From positions 1 through 40,577 of the IMG/VR virus record IMGVR_UViG_3300044628_001004: DNA of 40,577 nt; one strand, 5' to 3'. The DNA comes from a virus. Below the pieces are notes generated by a model. The model saw only the letters and a list, made by a program, of their open reading frames with translations, had not been told where the DNA came from and did no database searches. Position numbers and translations under genes: made by a program. Positions within the stretch are counted from its first letter, which is position 1; the number at the start of each line of letters is the position of its first letter. Positions 15,398-22,060 of the stretch are shown one piece after another.

Positions 15398-15796
15398 ATG
15401 CCCACGTATCTAACCCTTGACTGCGAACTGCGGGCGGAGACCGACCCGCAGACCATCGCCAACCTAGAGCGCAAGGGATGGGTGGTCACGGTGCCTCCGT
15501 CCTACGATCCCGCCACCGAGCAGCCTCCCGTCTGGGAAAACTGCGGCTGGGTGGTTAAGCCGCTGCCGCCTCCGCAGCCGTACCGCGTGTCTAAAGACAC
15601 CATCGTGTCGCGGGTGCTGGCTGCCGGAAAGCTCAACGACCTGATCACTCTGACGAACGGCCTGCCCGAGGATCAGGCGTATCTCTGGAACAACTTCGCT
15701 TGGTTTTGGGATACCAATCCGACCATCATCGCGATGTGCCAGCAACTCGGCCTTGACCCTGCGGTGATCCTCGCGCCCGACCCTTATCTAACCTAA
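15398..15796 (+). CDS. Hypothetical protein, possible fibre assembly or tip
   Basis: The 132-residue frame starts at an ATG after TTT, without Shine-Dalgarno. The N-terminal third has a Glu/Thr-rich strand region with a Cys, the middle is Pro-rich (KPLPPPQPYRVSKD), and the C-terminal helical part contains LPEDQAYLWNNFAWFWDTNP. This layout resembles phage fibre-assembly or attached domains. Its stop overlaps the next ATG. Confidence 0.5.
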   Translation: MPTYLTLDCELRAETDPQTIANLERKGWVVTVPPSYDPATEQPPVWENCGWVVKPLPPPQPYRVSKDTIVSRVLAAGKLNDLITLTNGLPEDQAYLWNNFAWFWDTNPTIIAMCQQLGLDPAVILAPDPYLT

Positions 15797-16182
15797 TGAA
15801 ACGCATACTCGCCTCATTCCTGCTAGCTGTTACCGCCTCCGCTCAGACGAGCGATTTGCTGACCGTCAATGTCGGACAACAGATCGCGTTCTCCGCCACG
15901 GCTGAAGGTACGCCTCCGCTTACTTGGCAATGGAGCAAGAACGGCACTCCAATTGCCGGAGCGACAAACGCCACGTTCACCATCGCCTCGGCGGCCACCA
16001 CCGACTCCGGCGCGTACCGCGCCAAGGCTGCCAACTCAGCGGGAAGCGCGGACTCCAATGTTGTCAACATTATCGTCGCGACCCCAACGATTGCGCCCAA
16101 AAATGTTGTGGTGAGCGTGCTAGTGACGACTCCCACGCAGGGGGCCAATTCGGGATCTCGCCCGCGTTCGCCCAAGGATTGA
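15796..16182 (+). CDS. Secreted Ig-like domain protein
   Basis: The 128-residue product has a signal peptide (MKRILASFLLAVTASAQ) then one immunoglobulin-like domain: VNVGQQIAFSATAEGTPPLT, WQWSKNGTPIAG, then ATFTIASAATTDSGAYRAKA and NSAGSADSNVVNIIV. The Trp, the D-S-G-A-Y tyrosine corner and the terminal N-V-V are classic. The TPPLTWQWSKNGTPIAG style is typical of Verrucomicrobia and related bacteria, which hints at the host. A signal peptide on a phage Ig protein is unusual; it may act on the host surface, or be capsid- or fibre-attached if the leader is not cleaved. Confidence 0.75.
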   Translation: MKRILASFLLAVTASAQTSDLLTVNVGQQIAFSATAEGTPPLTWQWSKNGTPIAGATNATFTIASAATTDSGAYRAKAANSAGSADSNVVNIIVATPTIAPKNVVVSVLVTTPTQGANSGSRPRSPKD

Positions 16183-16186
16183 CCTG

Positions 16187-16738
16187 ATGAATTCCGTCAT
16201 CGGCTCCCTCCCCCACCACCAATACGTGTGGGTGGACACTGCCGTGACGCATCGAGAGCCCCAAGGGTTCCTTCCCGCCGTCTGGTTCGGCCTGGTGTCG
16301 TTTCCTGGCCGGATGTGGGGCTGCAACGTTCTCTTTGAAAACGGAGCCATTTACCGCAATGTACCGCTTCACGCCCTGGCCTCCTCTCCAGAACCCGCCT
16401 GCGTCGATTGGACGGCCCAGGAAGCCCAGCAGTGGGACTGTTACGGCCACGCCTGGTCCGCCGTCCGGTACGACTACCTCCGCAGCCTCCGCTGCCAGGT
16501 CAAAGCCAAGGACAGCAGCCACCGGGGCAGCTACCTGTTCACTGCCGCCCCGATAGGAGACGGCTTCACCGAGGCCCCGGAGCAGGGTAAGGAGTTCGTC
16601 TTCGTCCAACTGGAGAACGGCCGGTACAGCGTGCAGCCGACCGACCGCATCATTTTCGAGGACCGTTCCTTCACCCGGCACAACTGGGAATGGCCTACGG
16701 GATTCAAGCGCCAGACCGAGATCTATTCCTGCGAATAA
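16187..16738 (+). CDS. Hypothetical protein
   Basis: The 183-residue frame starts at ATG four bases after the Ig-gene stop. The protein is rich in aromatic residues (VWVDTAVTHREP, then WFGLVSFPGRMWGCNVLFEN) with several Cys/Trp and a conserved-looking PLHALASSPEP segment. It looks like a compact beta domain often encoded beside phage fibre genes. No catalytic motif recognised. Confidence 0.55.
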   Translation: MNSVIGSLPHHQYVWVDTAVTHREPQGFLPAVWFGLVSFPGRMWGCNVLFENGAIYRNVPLHALASSPEPACVDWTAQEAQQWDCYGHAWSAVRYDYLRSLRCQVKAKDSSHRGSYLFTAAPIGDGFTEAPEQGKEFVFVQLENGRYSVQPTDRIIFEDRSFTRHNWEWPTGFKRQTEIYSCE

Positions 16739-16739
16739 T

Positions 16740-16919
16740 ATGCCCACGAAATCCAAGGTCAACGAAGCCGGGGTTTACACCAAGCCGGGCCTGCGAAAGC
16801 AGCTATTCGAGCGCATCAAGGCTGGCGGCAAGGGCGGGCGCCCAGGGCAATGGAGCGCCCGTAAGGCGCAGTTCCTCGCTCGGATGTACAAGTCTGAAGG
16901 CGGAGGGTACAAATCGTGA
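16740..16919 (+). CDS. Small basic DUF5872-like protein
   Basis: A 59-residue frame starts at an ATG after TAA-T with no ribosome site. It carries the segment GGKGGRPGQWSARKAQFLARMY, followed by a GGGY terminus, which I recognise as the DUF5872-type motif found in phages and large DNA viruses (K-G-G-x-P-G-x-W-S-A-R-K-A-Q). The strong positive charge suggests nucleic acid binding or packing within the virion. Its stop overlaps the next start. Confidence 0.6.
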   Translation: MPTKSKVNEAGVYTKPGLRKQLFERIKAGGKGGRPGQWSARKAQFLARMYKSEGGGYKS

Positions 16920-17149
16920 AGCCCACCCAGCAGTCCCTGCGCGACTGGACGAACCAGCAATGGCGCACCAATACGGGCAAGCCCTCGCTCAAGGGTGGTG
17001 GAAGGTATCTGCCTGATGCAGCCTGGCGGTCTCTCACCGGAGCCGAGAAGGCAGCCACGAACAAGGCCAAGCGGCAGGCCACCCGCGCCGGCAAGCAGTT
17101 CGCCAAGCAGCCGGCCAAGATCGCCGCGAAAACGGCCCGCTATCGATGA
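16916..17149 (+). CDS. Small basic conserved phage protein
   Basis: The GTG in a GTGA overlap gives 77 residues. The sequence shows SLRDWTNQQWRT, GGGRYLPDAAWRSL, AEKAATNKAKRQAT and a KQFAKQPAKIAAKTARYR end, matching a family of short Lys/Arg-rich proteins in podoviruses encoded next to the previous motif family. Likely virion or nucleoid-associated; function unknown. Confidence 0.55.
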   Translation: MKPTQQSLRDWTNQQWRTNTGKPSLKGGGRYLPDAAWRSLTGAEKAATNKAKRQATRAGKQFAKQPAKIAAKTARYR

Positions 17150-17328
17150 AAGACTGGGTCGATGCCGACTTCCGCCTGCCCACCACCCACGACTTGCCCG
17201 TGGAGGTGATCCTGCGTTCCGGCTCGCAGGATGTTTGGCACTCGATCTCGATGGACTGGCGGGAGGTCGCCCGCTGGCGCAGAAGCAATCAACCCAAGCA
17301 ACGCAATGGCCTTCGCCAACGCACATAA
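17146..17328 (+). CDS. Short hypothetical protein
   Basis: The ATG overlaps the previous stop (ATGA) and gives 60 residues: a beta-strand pattern (LPVEVILRSGSQDVWHSISM) followed by an Arg-rich tail. It overlaps the next gene by 23 bases. The overlap start is its main support. Confidence 0.45.
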   Translation: MKDWVDADFRLPTTHDLPVEVILRSGSQDVWHSISMDWREVARWRRSNQPKQRNGLRQRT

Positions 17329-17545
17329 CATCGAGGACAGCGGCTACACGTTCCGGCTGGGATGCCTGTCCGTAAACGTGAACGGTAAGCGCCTCCCGGC
17401 GCCGATGGAGGGGTTCGCAGTGCATTTGCTCCCGGATCTCCGGCTGAAGGTCGCCTGGTACAAGTCGGTGCGCTGGATCTGGTCAGTCGAGCTACAGGGC
17501 ACGTTCCTGTGCTGGCGCGGTTTCCTCAGCCTCTTCAAACAATGA
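17306..17545 (+). CDS. Short hypothetical protein
   Basis: The ATG at 17306 gives 79 residues with a beta-rich middle (YTFRLGCLSVNVNGKRLP) and aromatic C-terminal region (WYKSVRWIWSVELQGTFLCW). The stop overlaps the next ATG. An upstream extension exists in the same frame but would overlap the preceding gene more. Confidence 0.45.
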   Translation: MAFANAHNIEDSGYTFRLGCLSVNVNGKRLPAPMEGFAVHLLPDLRLKVAWYKSVRWIWSVELQGTFLCWRGFLSLFKQ

Positions 17546-17796
17546 TCACCTATCGCGGCGAAAAGTTCAGCGGCTACAACAAGCCCAAGCGCACCCCAGG
17601 TGCCAAAAAGAAGTCCGCCGTCCTCGCCAAGAAGGGCACCAAGGTAGCCCTCGTGCGGTTCGGCGACCCGACGATGTCCATCAAGAAGGATAAACCGGCT
17701 AGGAAGAAAAGCTACTGCGCCCGCTCTGAAGGCCAGGGCAACACGGGCAACATCTTCAGCGCAAACTACTGGAGCAGAAAAAAATGGGAGTGCTAA
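17542..17796 (+). CDS. Small Lys-rich conserved phage protein
   Basis: The ATG at 17542 (ATGA overlap) gives 84 residues. It includes KFSGYNKPKRTPGAKKKSAV, a VALVRFGDP strand and a C-terminal KKSYCARSEGQG...ANYWSRKKWEC. This arrangement (strand R-F-G, then K-x-x-x-x-R, then YW-x-x-K-x-W) is a familiar short-phage-protein family of unknown role. The 3' end overlaps the endonuclease gene by 13 bases. Confidence 0.6.
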   Translation: MITYRGEKFSGYNKPKRTPGAKKKSAVLAKKGTKVALVRFGDPTMSIKKDKPARKKSYCARSEGQGNTGNIFSANYWSRKKWEC

Positions 17797-18290
17797 GCTC
17801 AGTTCCAGACCGGGCGGAAGCCACATACACCTGCTCGGATTGTAGCAGGGTGCTATCGGCTGAACAGTATTACTGGCACAAGAAAGGCCATCGCCATTCA
17901 CGGGCGTGTAAAGCGTGCTATCAACTAAAACGCCGTCCATATAAAATCGCCTATATGGCTGGAGTAGGTAAGATAAAACAACGGGAGCGATATGATCCTG
18001 AGAAGCGTTCCCAAAGCATCGTAAAAAGCTACGGGATCTCGTTGGAGCAGTATGATCACCTGCTGGCTGCTCAGAATGGTGGATGCGCCATCTGCGGATC
18101 CAAAGAAGCCAAAACCAAACGTAACGGGCGATTCTGCTTGGATCACAATCACCACACGGGTGAGGTCCGAGGATTACTGTGCGCCCCGTGCAATCGCGGT
18201 GTTGGCTTGCTGGGAGATGACCCGGAGCGCCTCAAAAAAGCCTCCGACTACCTTTTGACGCCGCCGAGCCGAAAGGCTTGGAGCTGTTAG
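17784..18290 (+). CDS. Endonuclease VII-type HNH/zinc-ribbon nuclease
   Basis: The 168-residue product has an N-terminal zinc ribbon (YTCSDCSRVL and CKACY) and a C-terminal endonuclease VII domain: GGCAICGSKEA, CLDHNHHTGEVRGLLC, APCNRGVGLL and GDDPERLKKASDYL. The DHNH-x-T-G-x-x-R-G-x-L-C core and Cys pairs are diagnostic. Such enzymes either resolve branched DNA or act as homing nucleases. With RusA split, it could be the working resolvase. It ends the + strand fibre block; its A/T-rich bases differ from the neighbours, suggesting mobility. Confidence 0.85.
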   Translation: MGVLSSVPDRAEATYTCSDCSRVLSAEQYYWHKKGHRHSRACKACYQLKRRPYKIAYMAGVGKIKQRERYDPEKRSQSIVKSYGISLEQYDHLLAAQNGGCAICGSKEAKTKRNGRFCLDHNHHTGEVRGLLCAPCNRGVGLLGDDPERLKKASDYLLTPPSRKAWSC

Positions 18291-18292
18291 AA

Positions 18293-18331
18293 ACAGGGCC
18301 GTTCGCTTGGTTTGCCGCTATGCGGCCCTGT
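18293..18331. terminator. Terminator-like hairpin between convergent genes
   Basis: A perfect nine-pair stem (ACAGGGCCG at 18293-18301 with CGGCCCTGT at 18323-18331) encloses a 21-base loop. It lies just after the endonuclease stop and 26 bases beyond the stop of the - strand HTH gene. On the - strand TTTCT follows; on the + strand no T-run does. It most likely ends the - strand operon and may act both ways. Confidence 0.55.
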
Positions 18332-18356
18332 CCCCCAGATCTCGGGTCACGCGCAA

Positions 18357-18587
18357 CTACTGCGCTGTAGGGCGTTCCGAGTCAAGCATCTTGTCCAGCA
18401 TCGCCTGGATGCGGGCAAGGCGGGCCAAGGCGGCCTCCTGCATCAGGATGTGCGGCGCCGGATTGAATTCGTTAGGCTTCTCCCAGTACTGGTAGCAGCG
18501 GCGGCTGAGGGATAGGGCCTGCGCGGTCTCAGACTGAGAAAAGCCGAGCTTCAAGCGGGCTGCGCGGAGTTGTTGAGCAAAGGTCAT
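18357..18587 (-). CDS. Cro/CI-type HTH regulator
   Basis: The ATG at 18587 overlaps the methyltransferase stop (ATGA) and gives 76 residues. An xre-type HTH is clear: FAQQLRAARLKLGFSQSETA followed by QALSLSRRCYQYWEK. The C-terminal helix (ALARLARIQAMLDKML) may allow dimerisation. It is last in a - strand operon whose start lies at the first short-repeat array, so autoregulation through that array is a natural guess. Confidence 0.75.
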   Translation of the reverse strand: MTFAQQLRAARLKLGFSQSETAQALSLSRRCYQYWEKPNEFNPAPHILMQEAALARLARIQAMLDKMLDSERPTAQ

Positions 18588-19183
18588 AGGGTTCCCCATT
18601 GTTGAGCCATAGCGGTTGCGATGCCGGAGTAAGTCTCGCTGCGGATCTTCCAGCGATCCGCGCTCGGTCCTAGCCGATTCTGGCCCGAATCCGTCTGGTT
18701 CGCCCACCGGGGCTTACCATCCACCATCCGGGGCGAGATAATGGCTGTAGGACGAAGCAATGGCAGTTCCTTGAGCCACAGGCAGGTTGCCTTGCTGGCA
18801 TCGTGCCCAAACTGCCACGGCTGGATCGTCTGGTCCGGCTTGCGGATGCGGGTCGAAATGCACCCGACCGGATTCTCAATTGCCACCCGTGGAATCGGGC
18901 AGGATAAAAGCGTGCGGACGAAATCGAGTGCCGCCTCCGTCTTGGCCTGGCGCCCCTCCACCCGCTTGTTCCAGTGTAACCCGCTGCTGCACAAGTACGT
19001 GCAAGGCGGATGCGCTACCATCAGATCCCAGCCCTGCCCCAGTAACGGGACAACGTCGCCCTGGATATGGTACGCAGGATCTGCGTCGCAGGGCAACAGG
19101 TCGCAGGACCAAGCATCGTGACCGGCAGCGCGGAAGGCGTCCCGCACCCTGCCGGAGTATTCGCAGGCAACTAGGATTTTCAC
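18584..19183 (-). CDS. DNA methyltransferase-like protein (C5-MTase fold)
   Basis: The GTG at 19183 gives 199 residues. It opens with a Rossmann-type strand (KILVACEYSGRVRDAFRAAG), then HDAWSCDLLP, WDLMVAHPPCTYLC with the catalytic-style HPPC at 58-61, and IPRVAIENPVGCIS, corresponding to the ENV motif of cytosine methyltransferases but reading ENP. The C-terminus contains RKPDQTIQPWQFGH and ATCLWLKELP. This is a widespread phage family usually labelled cytosine methyltransferase. A specificity domain is not evident and activity is uncertain. The repeat array ends 14 bases upstream of the start. Confidence 0.7.
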   Translation of the reverse strand: MKILVACEYSGRVRDAFRAAGHDAWSCDLLPCDADPAYHIQGDVVPLLGQGWDLMVAHPPCTYLCSSGLHWNKRVEGRQAKTEAALDFVRTLLSCPIPRVAIENPVGCISTRIRKPDQTIQPWQFGHDASKATCLWLKELPLLRPTAIISPRMVDGKPRWANQTDSGQNRLGPSADRWKIRSETYSGIATAMAQQWGTL

Positions 19184-19197
19184 AGGTCAAAAATTTT

Positions 19198-19323
19198 GGA
19201 GTAAAATCGGCTGGGGTAAATCAAAAGCGCAAAAACTGCGCGGGTAGAAGTTCAACTACTGAAATCCCCTGGGGTAAAATGCCCCGGGTAAAATGGCCTG
19301 GGGTAAATCGGACGGGGTAAAAT
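19198..19323 (-). repeat. Short-repeat array 1, unit GGGGTAAA(A)T with 5-base spacers
   Basis: On the + strand, clear units are at 19198-19207, 19213-19221, 19271-19280, 19286-19294, 19300-19308 and 19314-19323, each separated by five unrelated bases where adjacent. Degenerate units fill the gap at 19227-19236, 19242-19250 and 19256-19265 in the same rhythm. On the - strand the unit reads ATTTTACCCC. The array stops 14 bases before the methyltransferase start codon, so it is its 5' leader or promoter region. Mixed 9- and 10-base units break any constant reading frame, arguing against coding. Confidence 0.85.
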
Positions 19324-19455
19324 CAGCCAAGGCGATTGCGTGCGTTTAAACGGGCGATCCCGTGCGGGCAGGGTCAAGGGCCGGGCTGGGCCCGGAAAGC
19401 CTTGGAAAACGCAAGGAATGGCCCCCAGGCGAAGGCCCAAGGGCTAAGGGTTGGG
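19324..19455. other. Gene-free stretch with hairpin
   Basis: Between array 1 and the next stop codon there is no credible gene. A CCGGGC/GCCCGG hairpin with a three-base loop lies around 19382-19396 and may help end the transcript of the two small - strand genes. A partial repeat-like TTGGGTTAAGA sits at 19451-19461 at the end of the next gene. Confidence 0.35.
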
Positions 19456-19680
19456 TTAAGAATGACCTAGCGCAGCAAATGCTTCGTCATCCGTAAGGAT
19501 TCGGTCCTCGCTTAGGTCCAGGTAGGCGTGCCGCCCTTGTTTCGGGTTGAAACAGTAAAGCAGACGGCGCCCCGTGCGGGCGGTAAATGGCAATTCCATC
19601 CCCCCGTGCGCGGGAACCCAGGTGTCGCTTTTGAGCGAGACCGCGAACGAATAAGAGGCGGAAACGGCGGGCGTGCTCAC
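19456..19680 (-). CDS. Small conserved phage protein
   Basis: The GTG at 19680 overlaps the preceding stop (GTGA) and gives 74 residues. It contains TWVPAHGGMELPFTARTGRR and LLYCFNPKQGRHAYLDL, a pattern I recall from many short phage proteins without known role, followed by an acidic C-terminal helix (LTDDEAFAALG). It is second in a two-gene unit headed by array 2. Confidence 0.6.
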   Translation of the reverse strand: MSTPAVSASYSFAVSLKSDTWVPAHGGMELPFTARTGRRLLYCFNPKQGRHAYLDLSEDRILTDDEAFAALGHS

Positions 19681-19877
19681 AATTCAGCCCCCGTAAGTGC
19701 GTAGTGGAAAGCCTCGACCCTGGAGCCGAAAAACTCGGATTCCAGATCCCACCCCTCGGAAACGTAATAGTTGCCGGACTCTTCGTCGAACGTAATGCAG
19801 GCGAGCAGGTCGCCCTTAGGCGTGCGTACTTCCCATTGCGTGTCGTCCGTCTGGTGCAGGATGTTTTCGGGATGCAT
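19677..19877 (-). CDS. Small acidic hypothetical protein
   Basis: The ATG at 19877 gives 66 residues, beta-rich and acidic (TQWEVRTPKGDLLACITFDE then GNYYVSEGWDLESEF). Array 2 lies directly upstream, ending 15 bases before this start, the same arrangement as for the methyltransferase gene. A longer upstream frame reads into the array and is not used. Unknown function. Confidence 0.55.
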   Translation of the reverse strand: MHPENILHQTDDTQWEVRTPKGDLLACITFDEESGNYYVSEGWDLESEFFGSRVEAFHYALTGAEL

Positions 19878-19892
19878 TGTTATGGTTTGTTT

Positions 19893-20004
19893 TGGGTTAA
19901 ATCCGCCGGGGTAAAATCCGGCGGGGTAAATTGAACGGGGCAAAATCGGTTGGGGTAAATGGCCAGGGGCAAAATGAGCCAGGGTAAATCCCTGCGGGTC
20001 AAAT
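19893..20004 (-). repeat. Short-repeat array 2, strictly alternating 10- and 9-base units
   Basis: Eight units occur on the + strand at 19893-19902, 19908-19917, 19923-19931, 19937-19946, 19952-19960, 19966-19975, 19981-19989 and 19995-20004. After the first, lengths alternate 10, 9, 10, 9, 10, 9, 10 and every spacer is exactly five bases with variable content. The consensus is GGGG(T/C)AAA(A)T. The double period is 29 bases. On the - strand this is ATTTTACCCC/ATTTACCCC. The array ends 15 bases before a - strand start codon. Confidence 0.9.
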
Positions 20005-20136
20005 GAGCCAGCGGCAGCGGCCGCAGGTAGGGCGCAAGGGTTGGCGGGTTGGCTCCGGCGGGTTTCGGGGTGGCGAATAAGGGCGCAAGTAAGGGCGCCC
20101 CGTCCAAGGGCGCCCCGTAGGGTTGCGGGTGGCGGG
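20005..20136. other. Gene-free G-rich stretch with short repeats
   Basis: This interval upstream of array 2 contains two copies of AAGGGCGCCCCGT around 20090-20118, each with a GGCGCC palindrome, and several GGCGGGTT words. I see no gene or clear promoter. Confidence 0.4.
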
Positions 20137-20892
20137 TTAGCTTAGGGCAACGGCGCTTGCGGCCCCGCTGCGGGATCCGTGCGGGTTAATCCAGATCGAT
20201 GGCAGCGTGCGGCCGGTAGGCGGCCGGAACGGCTGGCCAGCCATCCGAAAGCGGCCGTCACAAAGCTTGCACTTTTCGCACGTCAACCCCTTGGCGTCAC
20301 TAAGGCATTCAACCGTCCCGGCGGGCTGAATTGGGGAAACGTGAAATGAGCGAAACCCGGCGCGGGTTGCGGCTTTGAAGGAGTCCGCCGTTTCCGTGCT
20401 TGCCATAAAGTAGCGGGCATAAGCGGCCGCTTGCGGGTTGCTTTGCCAATCGTGAAAGTACCCCGTCCATCCGTCCGAAACGGCGGCAATGGCGGACACG
20501 ATAGGCAAGGGTAACAACGTAGGGTTGCCATAAGCGCCAAACCTCACTTTGCGGCCGGAGAATAAGGTCGCGAAATCCGCCGGGGTTGCGTCGGGGTAAA
20601 TGCCGCGATGATAGCCACGCCATATGGCAAGCGGCGCCTGTCCTACGTTAACGTAACAGCCCTTGCCGCTGGCAAACGGGCAACCGCGGCAAACGGTCGC
20701 GGCATCGAGGCCACTCTGGACGGCGGCAACGGGGTTTGTTTCGGTCAGTAGGAACCAGACTTGCACCATATTGCCCGTCTTGCGGTTGGCGGTCTCGAAC
20801 GTGGCAATGGCTACGTAGTCGCGGCCGGAGACGTTGCCCCGGTGCAGCACGGCGCCGGTGGCGTTTTCCAGGGTGGGTTTTTCGGTTGTCAT
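20137..20892 (-). CDS. Conserved phage protein with Cys clusters (DUF7227-like)
   Basis: The 251-residue protein starts at ATG. A mid-N-terminal segment (NRKTGNMVQVWFL then LDAATVCRGCPFASGKGCYV) has a C-x2-C-P and later Cys, followed by NVGQAPLAIWRGYHRGIYP. Near the C-terminus is CEKCKLCDG, a C-x2-C-x2-C cluster. Four to six Cys like this suggest zinc or iron-sulphur binding. I associate the CYVNVGQ-x-P-x-A-x-W-R pattern with a widespread phage family of unknown function. It may be read together with the tiny membrane-protein gene upstream. Confidence 0.65.
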   Translation of the reverse strand: MTTEKPTLENATGAVLHRGNVSGRDYVAIATFETANRKTGNMVQVWFLLTETNPVAAVQSGLDAATVCRGCPFASGKGCYVNVGQAPLAIWRGYHRGIYPDATPADFATLFSGRKVRFGAYGNPTLLPLPIVSAIAAVSDGWTGYFHDWQSNPQAAAYARYFMASTETADSFKAATRAGFRSFHVSPIQPAGTVECLSDAKGLTCEKCKLCDGRFRMAGQPFRPPTGRTLPSIWINPHGSRSGAASAVALS

Positions 20893-20910
20893 TTTATCGG
20901 GTTTTGAGGG

Positions 20911-21006
20911 TTAAGCTGCGTAAGCAAAGCCGAGGGCAAGCGCCACTAGTAGCAGCGCGCACAAAACATAGTCAGTAAACGTAGCGGGTTCGCGTTCGTA
21001 TTTCAT
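20911..21006 (-). CDS. Tiny single-pass membrane protein
   Basis: A 31-residue frame from the ATG at 21006 has GGAG right before the start and encodes a charged N-terminus (MKYEREPATF) and one transmembrane helix (YVLCALLLVALALGFAYAA). It lies 18 bases upstream of the Cys-cluster gene. Small size limits confidence, but the ribosome site and hydropathy support it. The 142 bases to the divergent + gene presumably hold promoters; none is convincing. Confidence 0.45.
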   Translation of the reverse strand: MKYEREPATFTDYVLCALLLVALALGFAYAA

Positions 21007-21148
21007 CTCCGCCACTCTTCCGCCCCTCCGTCCCTTAGACAAGCGCAACCCTTGCGCCACCCTTAGTCAGTAGACAGGCTTATGCCAGGCCCCCGCCCCA
21101 TAAGTTTTCCCTCGACATAGTCCCCCTCCCCCTTTGCAACTCTCCCCA

Positions 21149-22060
21149 ATGGACACAGTTTCCCCCACCGTAGAAACCCACCCGCAAGGCAAGGGCGGCC
21201 GCCCGTCCCACCGGAACAAGGCTGGCCAGCGGGCTTGGCACAAGCGCCTAGTGGCGGCCGGCCGCCTTGAGGAAGCGGCCGAGTGGGCGAAGGCCTGCAA
21301 CCTTCTGCCCCCGCCCGTGCCGCCGGCCGCCCCCGCCCTACGGGCGACCCCGGCCGCCGCCCACCCCGCCCCCGCCCCGGCCGCCCCGGCGCCCACCCCG
21401 GCCGGCCCTACCAGCCCAGCGGCCGCCCCGACAGGGGGGGAGGGGGTCAACCAGGCTGGGGGGCTGGAGAATGGGCATACTTCTACCGCCTGTGGTCAAA
21501 TTTTGCAGTGCGAGTCACCTGCTGCTGGGCCTGCCGTAGCCGCTGAGGCTCATTTAAGCCTCCCTGCCGATTCGCTGGCGCTCATCGTTGCCTCCCCTAA
21601 GGGGGAGGTGGAGGGGGTTGAGGGAGGTCGTCAAGCCGGAAGTAGTAGCAGTGCTGATGCTGAGGGGGTTAAGGTAGAAGAATGTTTGGGTGGGTGGCCG
21701 GCGGAGGTGGAGGGGGTGGTGGGGATTCGGTGCAGGAACAAGTGGTATGTGGAGGTGCAGGTGGGGGAGAAGAAATGGGCGAAGGCGGAGATTGGGGGGC
21801 GGGTGCTGACGTATGCGGAGAGGAGGATGGTGCGCCGGGTGTGGGTGAGTGCGGATGGGAGGGATGCGGAGTATGAGTTCGTGGATCGGCCCGTGGAGGT
21901 AAGACCCGTGGAGCCCGAGCCCGTAATTGAGCCTGTAGCTGCTCTTCCGGCGGCTGTGGTGGAGGAGCCTGCGCCGGCGGCGGAACCCGACTACAACCCG
22001 TCTGCGACAGACTTTATGGAGCAGGCCAGGAACGCGGCGTATGCCGCCTATAGCCGATGA
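21149..22060 (+). CDS. Pro/Ala-rich two-domain protein upstream of small-terminase-like gene
   Basis: The ATG at 21149 gives 303 residues. The N-terminus is basic and helical (GKGGRPSHRNKAGQRAWHKR), followed by ~60 residues of Pro/Ala linker, then a folded section at about 190-250 (VGIRCRNKWYVEVQVGEKKW, RVLTYAERRMVRRVWV) and an acidic, Pro-rich C-terminus. Base use shifts strongly within the gene, from C-rich to G-rich codons. The basic head could bind DNA, perhaps in packaging, given the next gene. The family is not recognised. Confidence 0.5.
   Translation: MDTVSPTVETHPQGKGGRPSHRNKAGQRAWHKRLVAAGRLEEAAEWAKACNLLPPPVPPAAPALRATPAAAHPAPAPAAPAPTPAGPTSPAAAPTGGEGVNQAGGLENGHTSTACGQILQCESPAAGPAVAAEAHLSLPADSLALIVASPKGEVEGVEGGRQAGSSSSADAEGVKVEECLGGWPAEVEGVVGIRCRNKWYVEVQVGEKKWAKAEIGGRVLTYAERRMVRRVWVSADGRDAEYEFVDRPVEVRPVEPEPVIEPVAALPAAVVEEPAPAAEPDYNPSATDFMEQARNAAYAAYSR

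Noticed and set aside
19252-19440. Open - strand frame with FYPG/IYPR-like pentapeptides through array 1
   Set aside because: The 9- and 10-base units with 5-base spacers shift frame repeatedly; the frame stays open only because the strand is T/C-rich. It also has no credible start or homologue style.
19880-20107. Open - strand frame through array 2 resembling pentapeptide repeats (FTPPDFTPAD)
   Set aside because: The 29-base double period is not a multiple of three, so the protein pattern drifts along the array; the DNA spacing, not the peptide, is conserved.
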